A stretch of DNA of 59,260 nucleotides from Candidatus Woesearchaeota archaeon. Its GTDB lineage: Archaea > Nanobdellota > Nanobdellia > Woesearchaeales > WJKR01. Location of the stretch: the NCBI GenBank assembly GCA_016927245.1, contig JAFGNA010000008.1, positions 1 through 59,260 of the forward strand, written 5' to 3'. Numbering within the stretch: the stretch's first letter is position 1; each line of letters opens with the position of its first letter. Below are positions 41,749 to 50,431 of this stretch, piece by piece. A program made the position numbers and the translations under genes. Under the pieces are notes generated by a model. The model saw nothing but the letters and a program-made list of their open reading frames with translations, made no database searches and had not been told where the DNA came from.

Positions 41749-42190
41749 CGACAACCTCCTTCAAATACGCGAACGCCCGCTCCCCAAAAACCTTCACCCG
41801 CCCGTCCACAACCTTCGAGGAACGCAAACCCTCCAGGGAGAACCACTGATAATCCACCAACTCCTCCTCCCGCAAAGAGAACCGCGACACGTCATCAGCG
41901 ACGGCGACGAAGTCCAGGACGAGCTCCTCGCCGTCAGGACCAGCGTGCGAAGACACGCGGAACGGCAACGGGAGCTCCTCTGACCGCTCGGTGTTCCCCA
42001 CGAGCGGCGGCGAGCCCATGACATCGGCGTACAACCCCACCTCCTCGTGCACCTCACGGCGCAGCGCGTCCAGGACGTGCTCACCAAGCCCGACATGACC
42101 ACCGACGGGCAGCCAGCGGTGCAGGCGCCGGTGCTGCACCAACAACAACCGCCCCTCATGAAAGACCCACGCGGCCACGACGACGACCAT
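41729..42190 (-). CDS. Nudix hydrolase
   Basis: A 153-residue protein with the Nudix box GX5EX7REVHEEVGL (starting GGHVGLGEHVLDALRRE, about residues 30-53). These enzymes hydrolyse nucleoside diphosphates linked to other groups, using the Glu cluster to bind Mg. The N-terminal strand AAWVFHEGRLLLVQ is typical. The substrate is unknown. A minus-strand TATA (GGTTTTTATAAT) at 42211-42222 gives a leaderless start. It is followed by a small coiled-coil gene in the same operon. Confidence 0.88.
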   Translation of the reverse strand: MVVVVAAWVFHEGRLLLVQHRRLHRWLPVGGHVGLGEHVLDALRREVHEEVGLYADVMGSPPLVGNTERSEELPLPFRVSSHAGPDGEELVLDFVAVADDVSRFSLREEELVDYQWFSLEGLRSSKVVDGRVKVFGERAFAYLKEVVDDGKAA

Positions 42191-42210
42191 GCACCCACGA
42201 CAACGACACG

Positions 42211-42222
42211 ATTATAAAAACC
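42211..42222 (-). promoter_or_regulatory. TATA box for the Nudix gene
   Basis: On the minus strand this reads GGTTTTTATAAT, 21-32 bases upstream of the start at 42190. Confidence 0.55.
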
Positions 42223-42289
42223 TTTCCGGAACACAACCATTAAATATCACTTAAATATCACCTGACAAGGAGAAGAGGTGTTATCAACC

Positions 42290-42700
42290 ATGGCAATGGA
42301 CTACGGAAACCTCGGCATAGGAGCGCTATTCGGCGGCCTGGTCGTGCTAGGCATCTTCGTCATGATAGGCCTGTACGTGTACATGGCGCTCGTCTACATG
42401 ACCCTGGCGAAGAAGCTCGGACAGAAAGACATCGCCTGGCTCGCCTGGATCCCCATCGCGAACCTGGCACTGATTCCCATCCTGGCAGAGAAGCACTGGA
42501 CGTGGGCGTTCATGTTCCTCCTCCCCATAGCGAACCTCGTGTTCTACTTCATCTGGACGTGGAAGATCTACGAGCGACGAAAATACCCAGGAGCGCTCTG
42601 CCTCATACCCCTCGCAGGGTTCATCCCCTACCTGGGATGGCTCGCCGGCATCGCCAACCTCGTCGTGCTCGGACTCGTGGCGTGGAGCGACAAGAAATAA
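42290..42700 (+). CDS. Multi-helix membrane protein, DUF5684-like
   Basis: A 136-residue membrane protein with about four helices (near residues 8-30, 45-60, 65-85 and 105-130). It has the sequence pattern of DUF5684 proteins: MALVYMTLAKKLGQKD, then AWLAWIPIANLALIPILAEK. ATG 42290 is preceded by GAGGTG at 42275-42280; a GTG at 42278 with AAGGAG upstream is an alternative start. TATA-like elements (ATTAAATATC, CTTAAATATC) occur twice upstream. The function is unknown. A T-tract terminator follows. Confidence 0.7.
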   Translation: MAMDYGNLGIGALFGGLVVLGIFVMIGLYVYMALVYMTLAKKLGQKDIAWLAWIPIANLALIPILAEKHWTWAFMFLLPIANLVFYFIWTWKIYERRKYPGALCLIPLAGFIPYLGWLAGIANLVVLGLVAWSDKK

Positions 42701-42707
42701 ACAAATC

Positions 42708-42722
42708 CTTTTTTTCTTTCTA
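42708..42722 (+). terminator. T-tract terminator after the DUF5684-like gene
   Basis: CTTTTTTTCTTTCTA starts about 8 bases after the stop. Confidence 0.5.
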
Positions 42723-42739
42723 TTAAATCACTAAAGAAA

Positions 42740-42750
42740 CCTTTAAAAGG
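42740..42750 (+). promoter_or_regulatory. TATA box for the YchF-like GTPase gene
   Basis: CCTTTAAAAGG lies 23-33 bases upstream of the ATG at 42773. Confidence 0.55.
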
Positions 42751-42772
42751 CATTTCTCATTCTCGCCCAGCC

Positions 42773-43966
42773 ATGCTCATCGGCGTCGTCGGCAAGGCCA
42801 ACACGGGCAAATCCACGTTCTTCAAGGCAGCCACCCTGATGGACGTCGAGATAGCCAACTACCCCTTCGCCACGATCAAGCCCAACCACGGCGTCGGCTT
42901 CTTACGGGTGCCCTGCGTGGACAAGGACTTCAACACCCAATGCAACCCCCGCACCGGTTATTGCAAAGAACACGAACGGTTCATCCCCGTCGACGTGATA
43001 GACGTCGCAGGCCTCGTGCCAGGAGCGCACGAGGGCAAGGGCATGGGCCTCGAATTCCTCAACGACCTCAACCAAGCGGACTGCCTAGTGCACGTCATCG
43101 ACTGCTCAGGAAGCACGAACGAGGGCGGCGAGCCGGTCGAGCCAGGAACGCACGACCCAGCAAAAGACATCAAATTCTTAGAAGAAGAGCTCGACCACTG
43201 GTACCTCGGCATCCTCAAGAAGCCATGGGAGAAGTTCTCCCGGGCGACGGCGCAGACCAACGAGGACGTCGCGAAATCATTGCACAAGCAATTCTCAGGC
43301 CTAGGAAGCACGGAAGACATGATCAAAGACCTCCTCGAACGGACAGGCCTAGAGGACAAGAAGCTCAACACGTGGAACGAGGAAGAGCTGTTCCGCTTCG
43401 GCAAGGCCCTCAGGAAGGCCACCAAGCCGATGATCATAGCGGCGAACAAACTAGACCTCCCACAAGCGCAGGAAAACCTCGAACGATTGCGAGAAGAATT
43501 CCCAGAACACGTCATCGTCGGGTGCAGCGCGGTCTCCGAATTAGCGTTGAAAGAGGCGGACAAGCACCAAGCCATCCACTACCTGCCGGGAGACGACCAC
43601 TTCACCGTGAAAGGCGAGCTGAACGAGCAACAGAAGAAAGGACTCGAATACATAAAAACCAACGTCTTAGCAAAACATGGTTCTACCGGCGTGCAAGCAG
43701 TCATCAACAAAGCAGTCCTCGAAGTGCTCGACCACATCGCCGTCTGGCCGGGAGGCGTGCACAAGCTCGCGGACAAGGACGGCAACGTCCTGCCAGACGT
43801 GTTCCTGCTACCAGCAAAAAGCACGGCGCTCGACTTCGCGTACAAGGTGCACACCGACTTCGGCAAGCACTTCATACGAGCGATACACGTACCGACCAAA
43901 AGAACAGTAGGAAAGGACTTCGAACTGCACCACCGGGACGTCATAGAGATCATCGCGGACAAATAA
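42773..43966 (+). CDS. OBG-family GTPase, YchF-like, with TGS domain
   Basis: A 397-residue GTPase of the archaeal YchF/OBG group. G1 is GKANTGKST (about 7-15), G3 is DVAGLVPGAHEGKG (about 76-89), and NKLD (about 224-227) serves as G4. The N-terminus NYPFATIKPNHGVG is diagnostic of the OLA1/YchF family. A TGS domain forms the C-terminal 75 residues (LPDVFLLPAKSTALDFAYKVH). YchF proteins bind the ribosome and often prefer ATP; an NKLD instead of NxxE in G4 suggests GTP for this member. It has its own TATA box. Confidence 0.92.
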   Translation: MLIGVVGKANTGKSTFFKAATLMDVEIANYPFATIKPNHGVGFLRVPCVDKDFNTQCNPRTGYCKEHERFIPVDVIDVAGLVPGAHEGKGMGLEFLNDLNQADCLVHVIDCSGSTNEGGEPVEPGTHDPAKDIKFLEEELDHWYLGILKKPWEKFSRATAQTNEDVAKSLHKQFSGLGSTEDMIKDLLERTGLEDKKLNTWNEEELFRFGKALRKATKPMIIAANKLDLPQAQENLERLREEFPEHVIVGCSAVSELALKEADKHQAIHYLPGDDHFTVKGELNEQQKKGLEYIKTNVLAKHGSTGVQAVINKAVLEVLDHIAVWPGGVHKLADKDGNVLPDVFLLPAKSTALDFAYKVHTDFGKHFIRAIHVPTKRTVGKDFELHHRDVIEIIADK

Positions 43967-44008
43967 GAAAGAAAAAGAAAAAAAAGAGAGGCGAGGGAGG
44001 AAGGAAAG

Positions 44009-44500
44009 ATGCCCGAAGGATACAACATCAGCATCAAGAACGATAAGGAAACAAGCCTCGACAAGGAAACCGACCACGCCTGGCAGCTCATCGGAGAACG
44101 CCACGTCAACCACTTCGGCAGGGTGTTCCCAGGCCACGACCAAGCATACCACGACCACCGAGAAGGCACCATCACCCACGAAGACCCAGAGAGAGGAGGG
44201 ACGGCCATCGTGCGCCTCAACGAGGAAGAAGCCATCGCGTACTGGCGGCCGAAGCACGACGAGCACTGGTACGACCTCGGACAGCTCCAGACCTACAGCC
44301 TCCACGTCCTCCTCAACATGGGCATGCTCGAGCAACTCCTCGCGGAAGGGCCTGACCCACGGACGGTAGGGCCGCTCCAAGAGAAGCTACGCCGGCTGGA
44401 AAGCATCTATGAGCAGGTCGAGCAGACCAGGAACCACCCGGAACGGTACGACCGCATAAGCCTCCCCGACGACGCACCGGACATCAGGTACACAGGCTAA
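44009..44500 (+). CDS. Unknown acidic protein
   Basis: A 163-residue, charged, soluble protein without signal or membrane segments, with many His residues in its first half and a helical segment from about 90 to 145. It follows the YchF-like gene by 42 bases and is preceded by AAGGAAAG. No family is recognised. Confidence 0.55.
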   Translation: MPEGYNISIKNDKETSLDKETDHAWQLIGERHVNHFGRVFPGHDQAYHDHREGTITHEDPERGGTAIVRLNEEEAIAYWRPKHDEHWYDLGQLQTYSLHVLLNMGMLEQLLAEGPDPRTVGPLQEKLRRLESIYEQVEQTRNHPERYDRISLPDDAPDIRYTG

Positions 44501-44553
44501 GGAAGAGCGACACCTGCAAGGAAGACAGAACGACCGAGAGGGCAAGCCATTCC

Positions 44554-47500
44554 TCAACCGTAGACGACGAAGCCGCCGGAACGCGTGAACGGCACCGACT
44601 TACCGTTGAGCAAGAGCGTGTCAGCGGCGGGCGCGTACAGCCTCAGAGAAGAGACGCCAAGCCCATCCACCGAAGCGACAGGCCCGGTCCGCGAACTCGA
44701 CGCGGAAACAGGACCGGAACTCGTCACGGAGAACAGCGCCGTCCCGGAGAACGACAACGACTTCCCCTCCTCCAACAACAAAGCCTCCACGGTCGACCCC
44801 GTCGTCCTCACCGCGGCGAAGAGCGCGTCGGTCGCCACCCCGTTCGCGCTGTAAGACGAGGACTTGCGCTCCAGCAAGTAATCCTTCCTATCACCACCCC
44901 AATCAAGCGTCGCCCAAGTGCCCGATGCTGAGGAGCCGGACGTGATAACCGGCAAAGGCATGCCGCTCCTGCGAGGATAATGGACGGTGAAGAAGTGAGC
45001 CTCGACACCGTTCTGCACGGCGAGGGCCAAGTTATGCGTCAAGCCCGCATAGGAGGAGTAATACGTCCCGATAGTCCCAGAGAACGATTCTGGCTGGACG
45101 AAATACACGTACAAGTCAGCAGACGAGCCGTCCAGCACGAACGGATCACCGATAGCGCCCGAACCCGTCACTGTTTTGTACGTGTGCACGCGCCACTCAT
45201 ACTTATGCGTGGACGAATCCTTCCTGACCTGGTCAATCGTGACGAGGTACGGAGGCGCGTGCTCCCCATTGACCAAGGAGAAGATACGGTTCGCCTTCTG
45301 AAAAGGAGGATAAGGCACGCTCCTATCAGCGTACGGCACGCTCGCTTCGCCCCTCGCAACCGTGCCGCCACTACCAGAAGTGAAACCAATAATCTGCCCC
45401 TCGCTCGAATAGAAATCATTAGAAGGAACCTCAGGAGACTCATGATCATCAATAACGATAGTATTATGCTCAAGCACGTTACCGCGACCCTTCTCAGTAT
45501 AGGGCTTCTGCTGCTCATCAGTATAGAACCGGTCACCATACGCGGTGAGGCTGAAACCGTTCGCGTCATAATGCATGTGCTGCGTACGCGCATACCTTGT
45601 AGTCACCCAAGCAGTAATCTCGTCCACATCATCCCAGCCCGTGCGCAACCCCAAGAACCCGCCCTTGCCTGAGTGGTCCTTGAAGAAATAACTATCCGGC
45701 AAGCGCGCAACCTCAGGGCTCACCGACGAGTAATCCTCAGGATAGAACAACACGACATAAAACTCCGGATAATACCCGTACTGAGAAGTCAACCCAGGAT
45801 TGCTGAACGACCAGAACCAACGCCACACCGGATCCTCAGAGAGGGCTATAGGGACGAGCGCGTACGGAGGCATGCGCGACGTATAATAATTATCAGGGCT
45901 CTTACCAGCAGTGCCGGGCTTCTGCGTGTTATCACCATAGTTCGGCATGCCATTATCCGTGGTGTGCGCGTACGCGAAGAACAACGGGGCGTTGTACGCA
46001 TAGCCGCCGGTCACGAAGTCCTTGCCGAGGTAGCGCTCGTACGCGTACGCGAAGAGGAACTCCTGAGGACCCCCATAGGTAGCGTAGCCATGGCCATCAT
46101 TGTAAAAGCCGTGCGGCTCGTACGAGCTCCAAGCGGCCGTGTTGAAGAGCGTGTTGATCCGGGACACAGCAGTGGTGAAATAAGTGCCCTTGATGAGCGC
46201 GTCATCAGTCTCGTCATGCAAGACCAAGCATATCATGCCGAGCGACGCCCAGCCGCCCGACCAGAAATTGGACGTGCTCGCCTTGCCGTCATTCAAATGC
46301 TCCCAATGCCAATGCGCCATGCCCTCCAACCAGCTCTTGACCTGGGCCCGCTCAGCAGAGGTCAAATGATCATACACGAGGTCATACGCGACGGCCATGG
46401 ACCAACCCCACATGTCATCACCATACATCCGATCGTCATACATGGGGACGCACGTGTCAGGATCGCAGGCATACATGATATTCTTCATGGAAGCCACCGC
46501 TGCGTCACCATACGCGCCGCTCCCGGTCAACGCGTACTTCAAGGAAAGCTCGACGAGCTCATGGTCCCAGTAATCGCCCGACGCCGACACCGTGCCGGTG
46601 TGCAGACGAGAGAACGCGGCGGCAGAAAGACTCCCTGACTTGGCCACCTTCGCCTGCAAAGAGGGCACGTCGGCCGCGGAGAAGAACAGGAAAGGATGAT
46701 CGCCCGACACGGGAACCGAGCAATCATTATCATTCGAGGAAGTGCAACCGCTAGGGCAACAGCCATCGTAGGATGTGCAAGCAGTGACCGCGGCAGGAAC
46801 ACACACCACGTCGCAACTAGCAGGACTGCCCGTCAACGTCTCGGTCGTGCACGGATCGCCATCATTGCACGACGAGGGACAATCACCGTCGCACGTCTCC
46901 GGAGGCTCCGTCACGCCATTGCCGCACTCGGCCTCGATGCCGAACACCACGCCGACCTCCGCCGCGGTGAGCGGCCGGTCCCAGACCATCACCTCATCGA
47001 TGACACCCCGGAAGCTCCGCCCCTCGCTCCCGATCTGCGAGAACGTGAACCCATCAGCACCAGCGACCGTCGACTGGGCCTGATACGCCCCGTCCAAGTA
47101 GAGAGTGAGCCTGTCGCCGTCCTTGACGAGCACGACATGGGTGAGCGTATCCGCAGGCGGCGCGTACGCAGAGCTCAGCTGCATCTCCTGGCCATTAGTG
47201 TCCGTCTCGAGCCGGAACGCGGCGTTATCCCTCCGGAGGAAAATCCTCGAATATGAGGAGTACCTTGACAGGACGAGCCGATCGTCCGAAAGGTCTGCCG
47301 AACGGGAGATCCAGAACGAGTACGTCCCGTCATCCTGGGAGTTGAGCCGGTCGAGCAGGATGAAGTCATCATCCCCGTCGAACAAGTAGCACCGCCCCGA
47401 CTTGCACCCTGACGAGACCGCTGCGAGCGTGCTCGAAGGCGTGCCGTGATTGTCGCCCACCACGTCCCGGCCATCGCCGTCCAGCGGCCACCACGACACC

Positions 47501-48585
47501 AACCCCGAAGGCAGGTCGTCCAGGCACAGAGGGCACGAGCCGCCGCAATCAACACCCGTCTCGTCCTGGTTCTGCACGCCATCGCTACAAGTAGGAACAA
47601 CCGTGACGCCCTCCTCGTACAGCAATAACACCTCCTCGTCCGTGAGCGCCGACGAGAATATGCTTACGTCATCAATCATCCCAGGAAAAGGCCTGCTCAG
47701 AGGATCAACACCCTGACCTCCCAGCCACACCGCATGACCATTCTCCTCCAAACCACCAACAATCATCCTAGAAGCCACCGGCACCCCATCAAAATAGAGC
47801 GTGGCCTCACCGCCATCAAAAACACCCGCGACATGATGCCAAACACCCGGAGAGACCTGTATCTCTTGGTTACGCACCTGACCGTCATTCACGCTGCTCC
47901 CATGATGATAACGGAACTCAGGATAACCATCACGGCTGACGAGCAACGCCCAATCCTGATAACCCGTGGAGTCCCCCTTGCTGATGACACGAGGGTCCTG
48001 GTCAGAAGGAACGCTATCAATGTTGAACCACGCAGCAACGCTCAACGCATCACCGACAACACTGAACGAGCCTGCGTCCAGATAATCATCCACGCCGTCA
48101 AGGAAGAGCACGCCTCCCCTTCCAGGATCCTGCACGACCGCCGCTCCGTGAATCGTGCCAAGACCGACACCACCATCAAAATCCCAATAATAATCGGGAC
48201 CAACCGAGGAAAGACCGCTATTATTGATGATGAGCAGCTGCCACTGCCCGCCATGGCAGTCCCAAGCGCGCTCGACCAACGAACAAGAATAAACGAGCAC
48301 GTAATGCTCACCACTACCAAAACTTGGCAAGGAAGCGGAAGCCTCGCCGGCAAGCCACTCATCATGACTACCCAACGAAGCACCGGACAACTCAAAAGAC
48401 ACCCAGCCACCACCACCAACACTATACCAACCCTGATGAAACACGGCGGTGTCAGCGATGAGCAACGAGCCATCATCAAACAAGACGTCATGCGCCTGCG
48501 AGAACCCCTGATGAACAGGGTGCTGAGCGGCGATGACCGCCGCCACGAGCAGCAAGGAGACCAAGAACCACGAAGCACACCTCAT
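44554..48585 (-). CDS. Secreted heparinase II/III-like lyase with shared N-terminal domain and two LamG domains
   Basis: A 1343-residue exported protein. After a signal peptide (about 1-20) comes the shared domain (about 22-130, ending AWDCHGGQWQLLIINN). LamG domains lie at about 140-325 and 360-550, with CSDGVQNQDETGVDCGG between them and a cysteine-rich linker (about 553-630). From about 632 (HPFLFFSAADVPSLQ) the layout matches heparinase II/III or alginate-lyase-like enzymes: an alpha/alpha toroid with SNFWSGGW and YEPHGFYNDGHGYATYG, then a beta-sheet domain with RTQHMHYDANGFSLTAYG. His and Tyr residues there are probably catalytic. The substrate is likely a uronate-containing glycan. A TATA box lies at 48609-48620. 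Confidence 0.85.
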   Translation of the reverse strand: MRCASWFLVSLLLVAAVIAAQHPVHQGFSQAHDVLFDDGSLLIADTAVFHQGWYSVGGGGWVSFELSGASLGSHDEWLAGEASASLPSFGSGEHYVLVYSCSLVERAWDCHGGQWQLLIINNSGLSSVGPDYYWDFDGGVGLGTIHGAAVVQDPGRGGVLFLDGVDDYLDAGSFSVVGDALSVAAWFNIDSVPSDQDPRVISKGDSTGYQDWALLVSRDGYPEFRYHHGSSVNDGQVRNQEIQVSPGVWHHVAGVFDGGEATLYFDGVPVASRMIVGGLEENGHAVWLGGQGVDPLSRPFPGMIDDVSIFSSALTDEEVLLLYEEGVTVVPTCSDGVQNQDETGVDCGGSCPLCLDDLPSGLVSWWPLDGDGRDVVGDNHGTPSSTLAAVSSGCKSGRCYLFDGDDDFILLDRLNSQDDGTYSFWISRSADLSDDRLVLSRYSSYSRIFLRRDNAAFRLETDTNGQEMQLSSAYAPPADTLTHVVLVKDGDRLTLYLDGAYQAQSTVAGADGFTFSQIGSEGRSFRGVIDEVMVWDRPLTAAEVGVVFGIEAECGNGVTEPPETCDGDCPSSCNDGDPCTTETLTGSPASCDVVCVPAAVTACTSYDGCCPSGCTSSNDNDCSVPVSGDHPFLFFSAADVPSLQAKVAKSGSLSAAAFSRLHTGTVSASGDYWDHELVELSLKYALTGSGAYGDAAVASMKNIMYACDPDTCVPMYDDRMYGDDMWGWSMAVAYDLVYDHLTSAERAQVKSWLEGMAHWHWEHLNDGKASTSNFWSGGWASLGMICLVLHDETDDALIKGTYFTTAVSRINTLFNTAAWSSYEPHGFYNDGHGYATYGGPQEFLFAYAYERYLGKDFVTGGYAYNAPLFFAYAHTTDNGMPNYGDNTQKPGTAGKSPDNYYTSRMPPYALVPIALSEDPVWRWFWSFSNPGLTSQYGYYPEFYVVLFYPEDYSSVSPEVARLPDSYFFKDHSGKGGFLGLRTGWDDVDEITAWVTTRYARTQHMHYDANGFSLTAYGDRFYTDEQQKPYTEKGRGNVLEHNTIVIDDHESPEVPSNDFYSSEGQIIGFTSGSGGTVARGEASVPYADRSVPYPPFQKANRIFSLVNGEHAPPYLVTIDQVRKDSSTHKYEWRVHTYKTVTGSGAIGDPFVLDGSSADLYVYFVQPESFSGTIGTYYSSYAGLTHNLALAVQNGVEAHFFTVHYPRRSGMPLPVITSGSSASGTWATLDWGGDRKDYLLERKSSSYSANGVATDALFAAVRTTGSTVEALLLEEGKSLSFSGTALFSVTSSGPVSASSSRTGPVASVDGLGVSSLRLYAPAADTLLLNGKSVPFTRSGGFVVYG

Positions 48586-48608
48586 ATCGAAGATTCAAAG
48601 AAGAAAAT

Positions 48609-48620
48609 CCTTTATAAAAC
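48609..48620 (-). promoter_or_regulatory. TATA box for the heparinase-like gene
   Basis: On the minus strand this reads GTTTTATAAAGG, 24-35 bases upstream of the start at 48585. It overlaps the stop codon of the preceding gene. Confidence 0.6.
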
Positions 48621-49198
48621 TACTCTTTCTTGATGAGCCCGTACTTCTCCAGCGTCGCCTTGTAGCGCTGGAAATCATCAGAACGCTTGAACGCCTGCAT
48701 CTCGCCTCGCGGCAACCGCTCCAGCCAAGAATGCAAGAGCTTGAGCGTCTCCTTCACGTCCTCATCGATGACGGGCACGACCTCCTCCAACAACTCGTCC
48801 TTGAGCTCGTCCTTGGACTCCCGGCCAGGCCAGCGAAGACGGTTCATGAACCGTTCCCACAACGACTCGCGACGATCCTCCAACTCCTCTATCTCTTCAG
48901 AGACCTCTTCGAGCTCGTCCTCCATGGACTCGAGCTCGGCCGCCTCCGCGGGAGGCACGTCATCGGACAACGCCTCATCAGGGATGCGCCTCGAGAACAA
49001 GGAAGCGAGCCACTCACGAACGCCCACACCAGGCCTGGCATTGTCATACTCGACGTAGACCTCCTCCTCGGAGAGCTCAGGAACCCGCTCCTCAACGGGC
49101 CGCTTCCGCTTCTTCACCGTGTCGACGTACCGCTCCTTCTTGCCGTACACCCTCGACAAGTACTCATCCATGTCATCGTTGAAGTTCTTCGCTATCAT
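48620..49198 (-). CDS. Acidic coiled-coil protein
   Basis: About 192 residues from ATG 49198 (GTG 49204 is the alternative). The middle (about 80-125) is an acidic coiled coil (SMEDELEEVSEEIEELEDRR). No signal peptide or membrane helix is seen. The minus-strand TATA-like CTTTAAATATGC lies at 49241-49252. The gene ends within the promoter of the heparinase-like gene. The function is unknown. Confidence 0.6.
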   Translation of the reverse strand: MIAKNFNDDMDEYLSRVYGKKERYVDTVKKRKRPVEERVPELSEEEVYVEYDNARPGVGVREWLASLFSRRIPDEALSDDVPPAEAAELESMEDELEEVSEEIEELEDRRESLWERFMNRLRWPGRESKDELKDELLEEVVPVIDEDVKETLKLLHSWLERLPRGEMQAFKRSDDFQRYKATLEKYGLIKKE

Positions 49199-49261
49199 GA
49201 CCACCCGGGAATAAAACTCGTGGAGAACAAGACGAACACCGCATATTTAAAGATTATGCTT

Positions 49262-49417
49262 CTAGAAGAAATAGGGAAGCAGGATGAAGATAACGAGGAG
49301 GACGAGCAGGATGATGAACAAGGCCCGCCACGGTCTCCTCCTCCGGGAAACACTCCTCGCCAACCGCTGCTTATCAGCGCTGCTCAACCGCCGCAACGCC
49401 CGCTCCGAACGCGCCAT
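49262..49417 (-). CDS. 51-residue single-pass membrane protein
   Basis: A short frame: a very basic N-terminal half (MARSERALRRLSSADKQ, then RSVSRRRRPW) followed by one membrane helix (about 32-51) that ends the protein. A minus-strand TATA (GTTTATTAAG) at 49441-49450 lies about 25-33 bases upstream, and a second, plus-strand TATA serves the divergent gene. A basic tail beside a C-terminal helix suggests a tail-anchored protein that may touch nucleic acid or ribosomes; this is inference. Confidence 0.5.
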   Translation of the reverse strand: MARSERALRRLSSADKQRLARSVSRRRRPWRALFIILLVLLVIFILLPYFF

Positions 49418-49470
49418 GCCACCACCAACAAGAACAACCCCTTAATAAACGTTTGGCCAAGAAAAAGAAG

Positions 49471-49483
49471 CACTTAAATACAG
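49471..49483 (+). promoter_or_regulatory. TATA box for the DUF4190-like gene
   Basis: CACTTAAATACAG lies 20-32 bases upstream of the ATG at 49503. Confidence 0.55.
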
Positions 49484-49502
49484 CCGGCGCGGAAGGGCAC
49501 TC

Positions 49503-50180
49503 ATGACCGCAACGACGAGCCCGAACAAGCCGAGCAGCCCGGGAAGCGCGGAACAAGCAGAGAAAACGCCAGGCATCGCCATCGCAGCCCTTATCCTGGG
49601 CATCAGCTCCTTCATACCGCTCCTCGGGTTCCTCACCGGCATCACCGGCATCATCCTCGGCGTCACCGCCCTGAGAAGCACAACCCACACCCAGCAATCC
49701 GGCAAAGGACTGGCCACCGCCGGCATCATCCTCGGACTCCTCGGCATCACCCTCCACATCGTCGCCGTGGCCTTCCTCGTCAACCTCGTGCAGGACGTGC
49801 AAGAAGACCCCGCAGGCCTCATCAAGCGCATGCCAGGCGTCGAAGCAGGATGCTCGTTCGACGACCCCCTCACGTGCGACGGCTACGGCACCACCGACAA
49901 CAACGTCACCATCACGCTCAGCGCGAGCAACAACGGCATCGTCACGAGCATCGAAGGAGCACTCCTCCAAGACGGGAAGAGCCTCGAAGAGCTGGCCGGA
50001 GAAGGAGAAGGGAGCAACGAGTGCTCCTGGGAAGGAGCAGTGGCGCTGACACCAGGGACGACGCGCGACGTCACCATCACCTGCGGAAGACCCGTCACGC
50101 CAGGAGACCTCATCATCCTCAGCGCCACGTACGACCAACCCTACCCGCAAGAAGTCGCCGGGTACATCATCCAAGGATGA
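49503..50180 (+). CDS. DUF4190-like membrane protein
   Basis: 225 residues. After a polar N-terminus (about 1-22), two helices form a DUF4190-like hairpin: IAIAALILGISSFIPLLGFL, then ITGIILGVTAL and GLATAGIILGLLGITLHIVAV. The rest (about 110-225) is an extracellular beta domain with four cysteines (C119, C125, C180 and C199) that could form disulfides. A TATA box supports leaderless expression. The function of the family is unknown. Confidence 0.65.
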   Translation: MTATTSPNKPSSPGSAEQAEKTPGIAIAALILGISSFIPLLGFLTGITGIILGVTALRSTTHTQQSGKGLATAGIILGLLGITLHIVAVAFLVNLVQDVQEDPAGLIKRMPGVEAGCSFDDPLTCDGYGTTDNNVTITLSASNNGIVTSIEGALLQDGKSLEELAGEGEGSNECSWEGAVALTPGTTRDVTITCGRPVTPGDLIILSATYDQPYPQEVAGYIIQG

Positions 50181-50186
50181 AGTTCT

Positions 50187-50196
50187 AAAAAAAAAA
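50187..50196 (-). terminator. T-tract after tRNA-Trp
   Basis: A run of ten T on the minus strand begins 8 bases after the 3' end of the tRNA gene. Confidence 0.5.
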
Positions 50197-50203
50197 GGAA
50201 GAG

Positions 50204-50405
50204 TGGGGACGTGGGGATTCGAACCCCAATTTGCTGGTATCACCATCGGCCCTCATACCAGGATGAGATCAGTCATCGGTCGTAAGACCTCGTCGCTCCA
50301 ACGCTGGAGCCAGCCGTTAAGACCGCGGAAAAGCCATGCTTGACCGCTCTAGCCAGGCTGTACCCTTCGTGGGAGAGTTCCCAAGAGGTTTATACTACGC
50401 CCCCG
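50204..50405 (-). tRNA. tRNA-Trp (CCA) candidate with long inserted sequence
   Basis: The acceptor GGGGGCG at 50399-50405 pairs with CGTCCCC (one G-U), followed by discriminator A. The T-arm TGGGG-TTCGAAT-CCCCA is clear. An anticodon stem GCTGG/CCAGC with loop start CTCCAG gives CCA, leaving a 4-base variable loop. About 65 nt (50239-50303) at the 37/38 position would be an intron, as is common in archaeal tRNA-Trp. A further 60-odd nt must be removed from the D-arm region (roughly 50316-50396), but its junctions could not be fixed. The TATA (TTTTTAAATAA) at 50433-50443 is at the right distance. The 7-bp hairpin CTGGTAT/ATACCAG in the 3' part may be part of the intron fold. Confidence 0.6.
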
Positions 50406-50431
50406 ACTCTTCAAGGCAGATGAATAGCGGA

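Noticed and set aside
45673-46638. A 321-codon open frame antisense to the heparinase-like gene.
   Set aside because: It mirrors the codon pattern of the sense gene and shows no domain or promoter.
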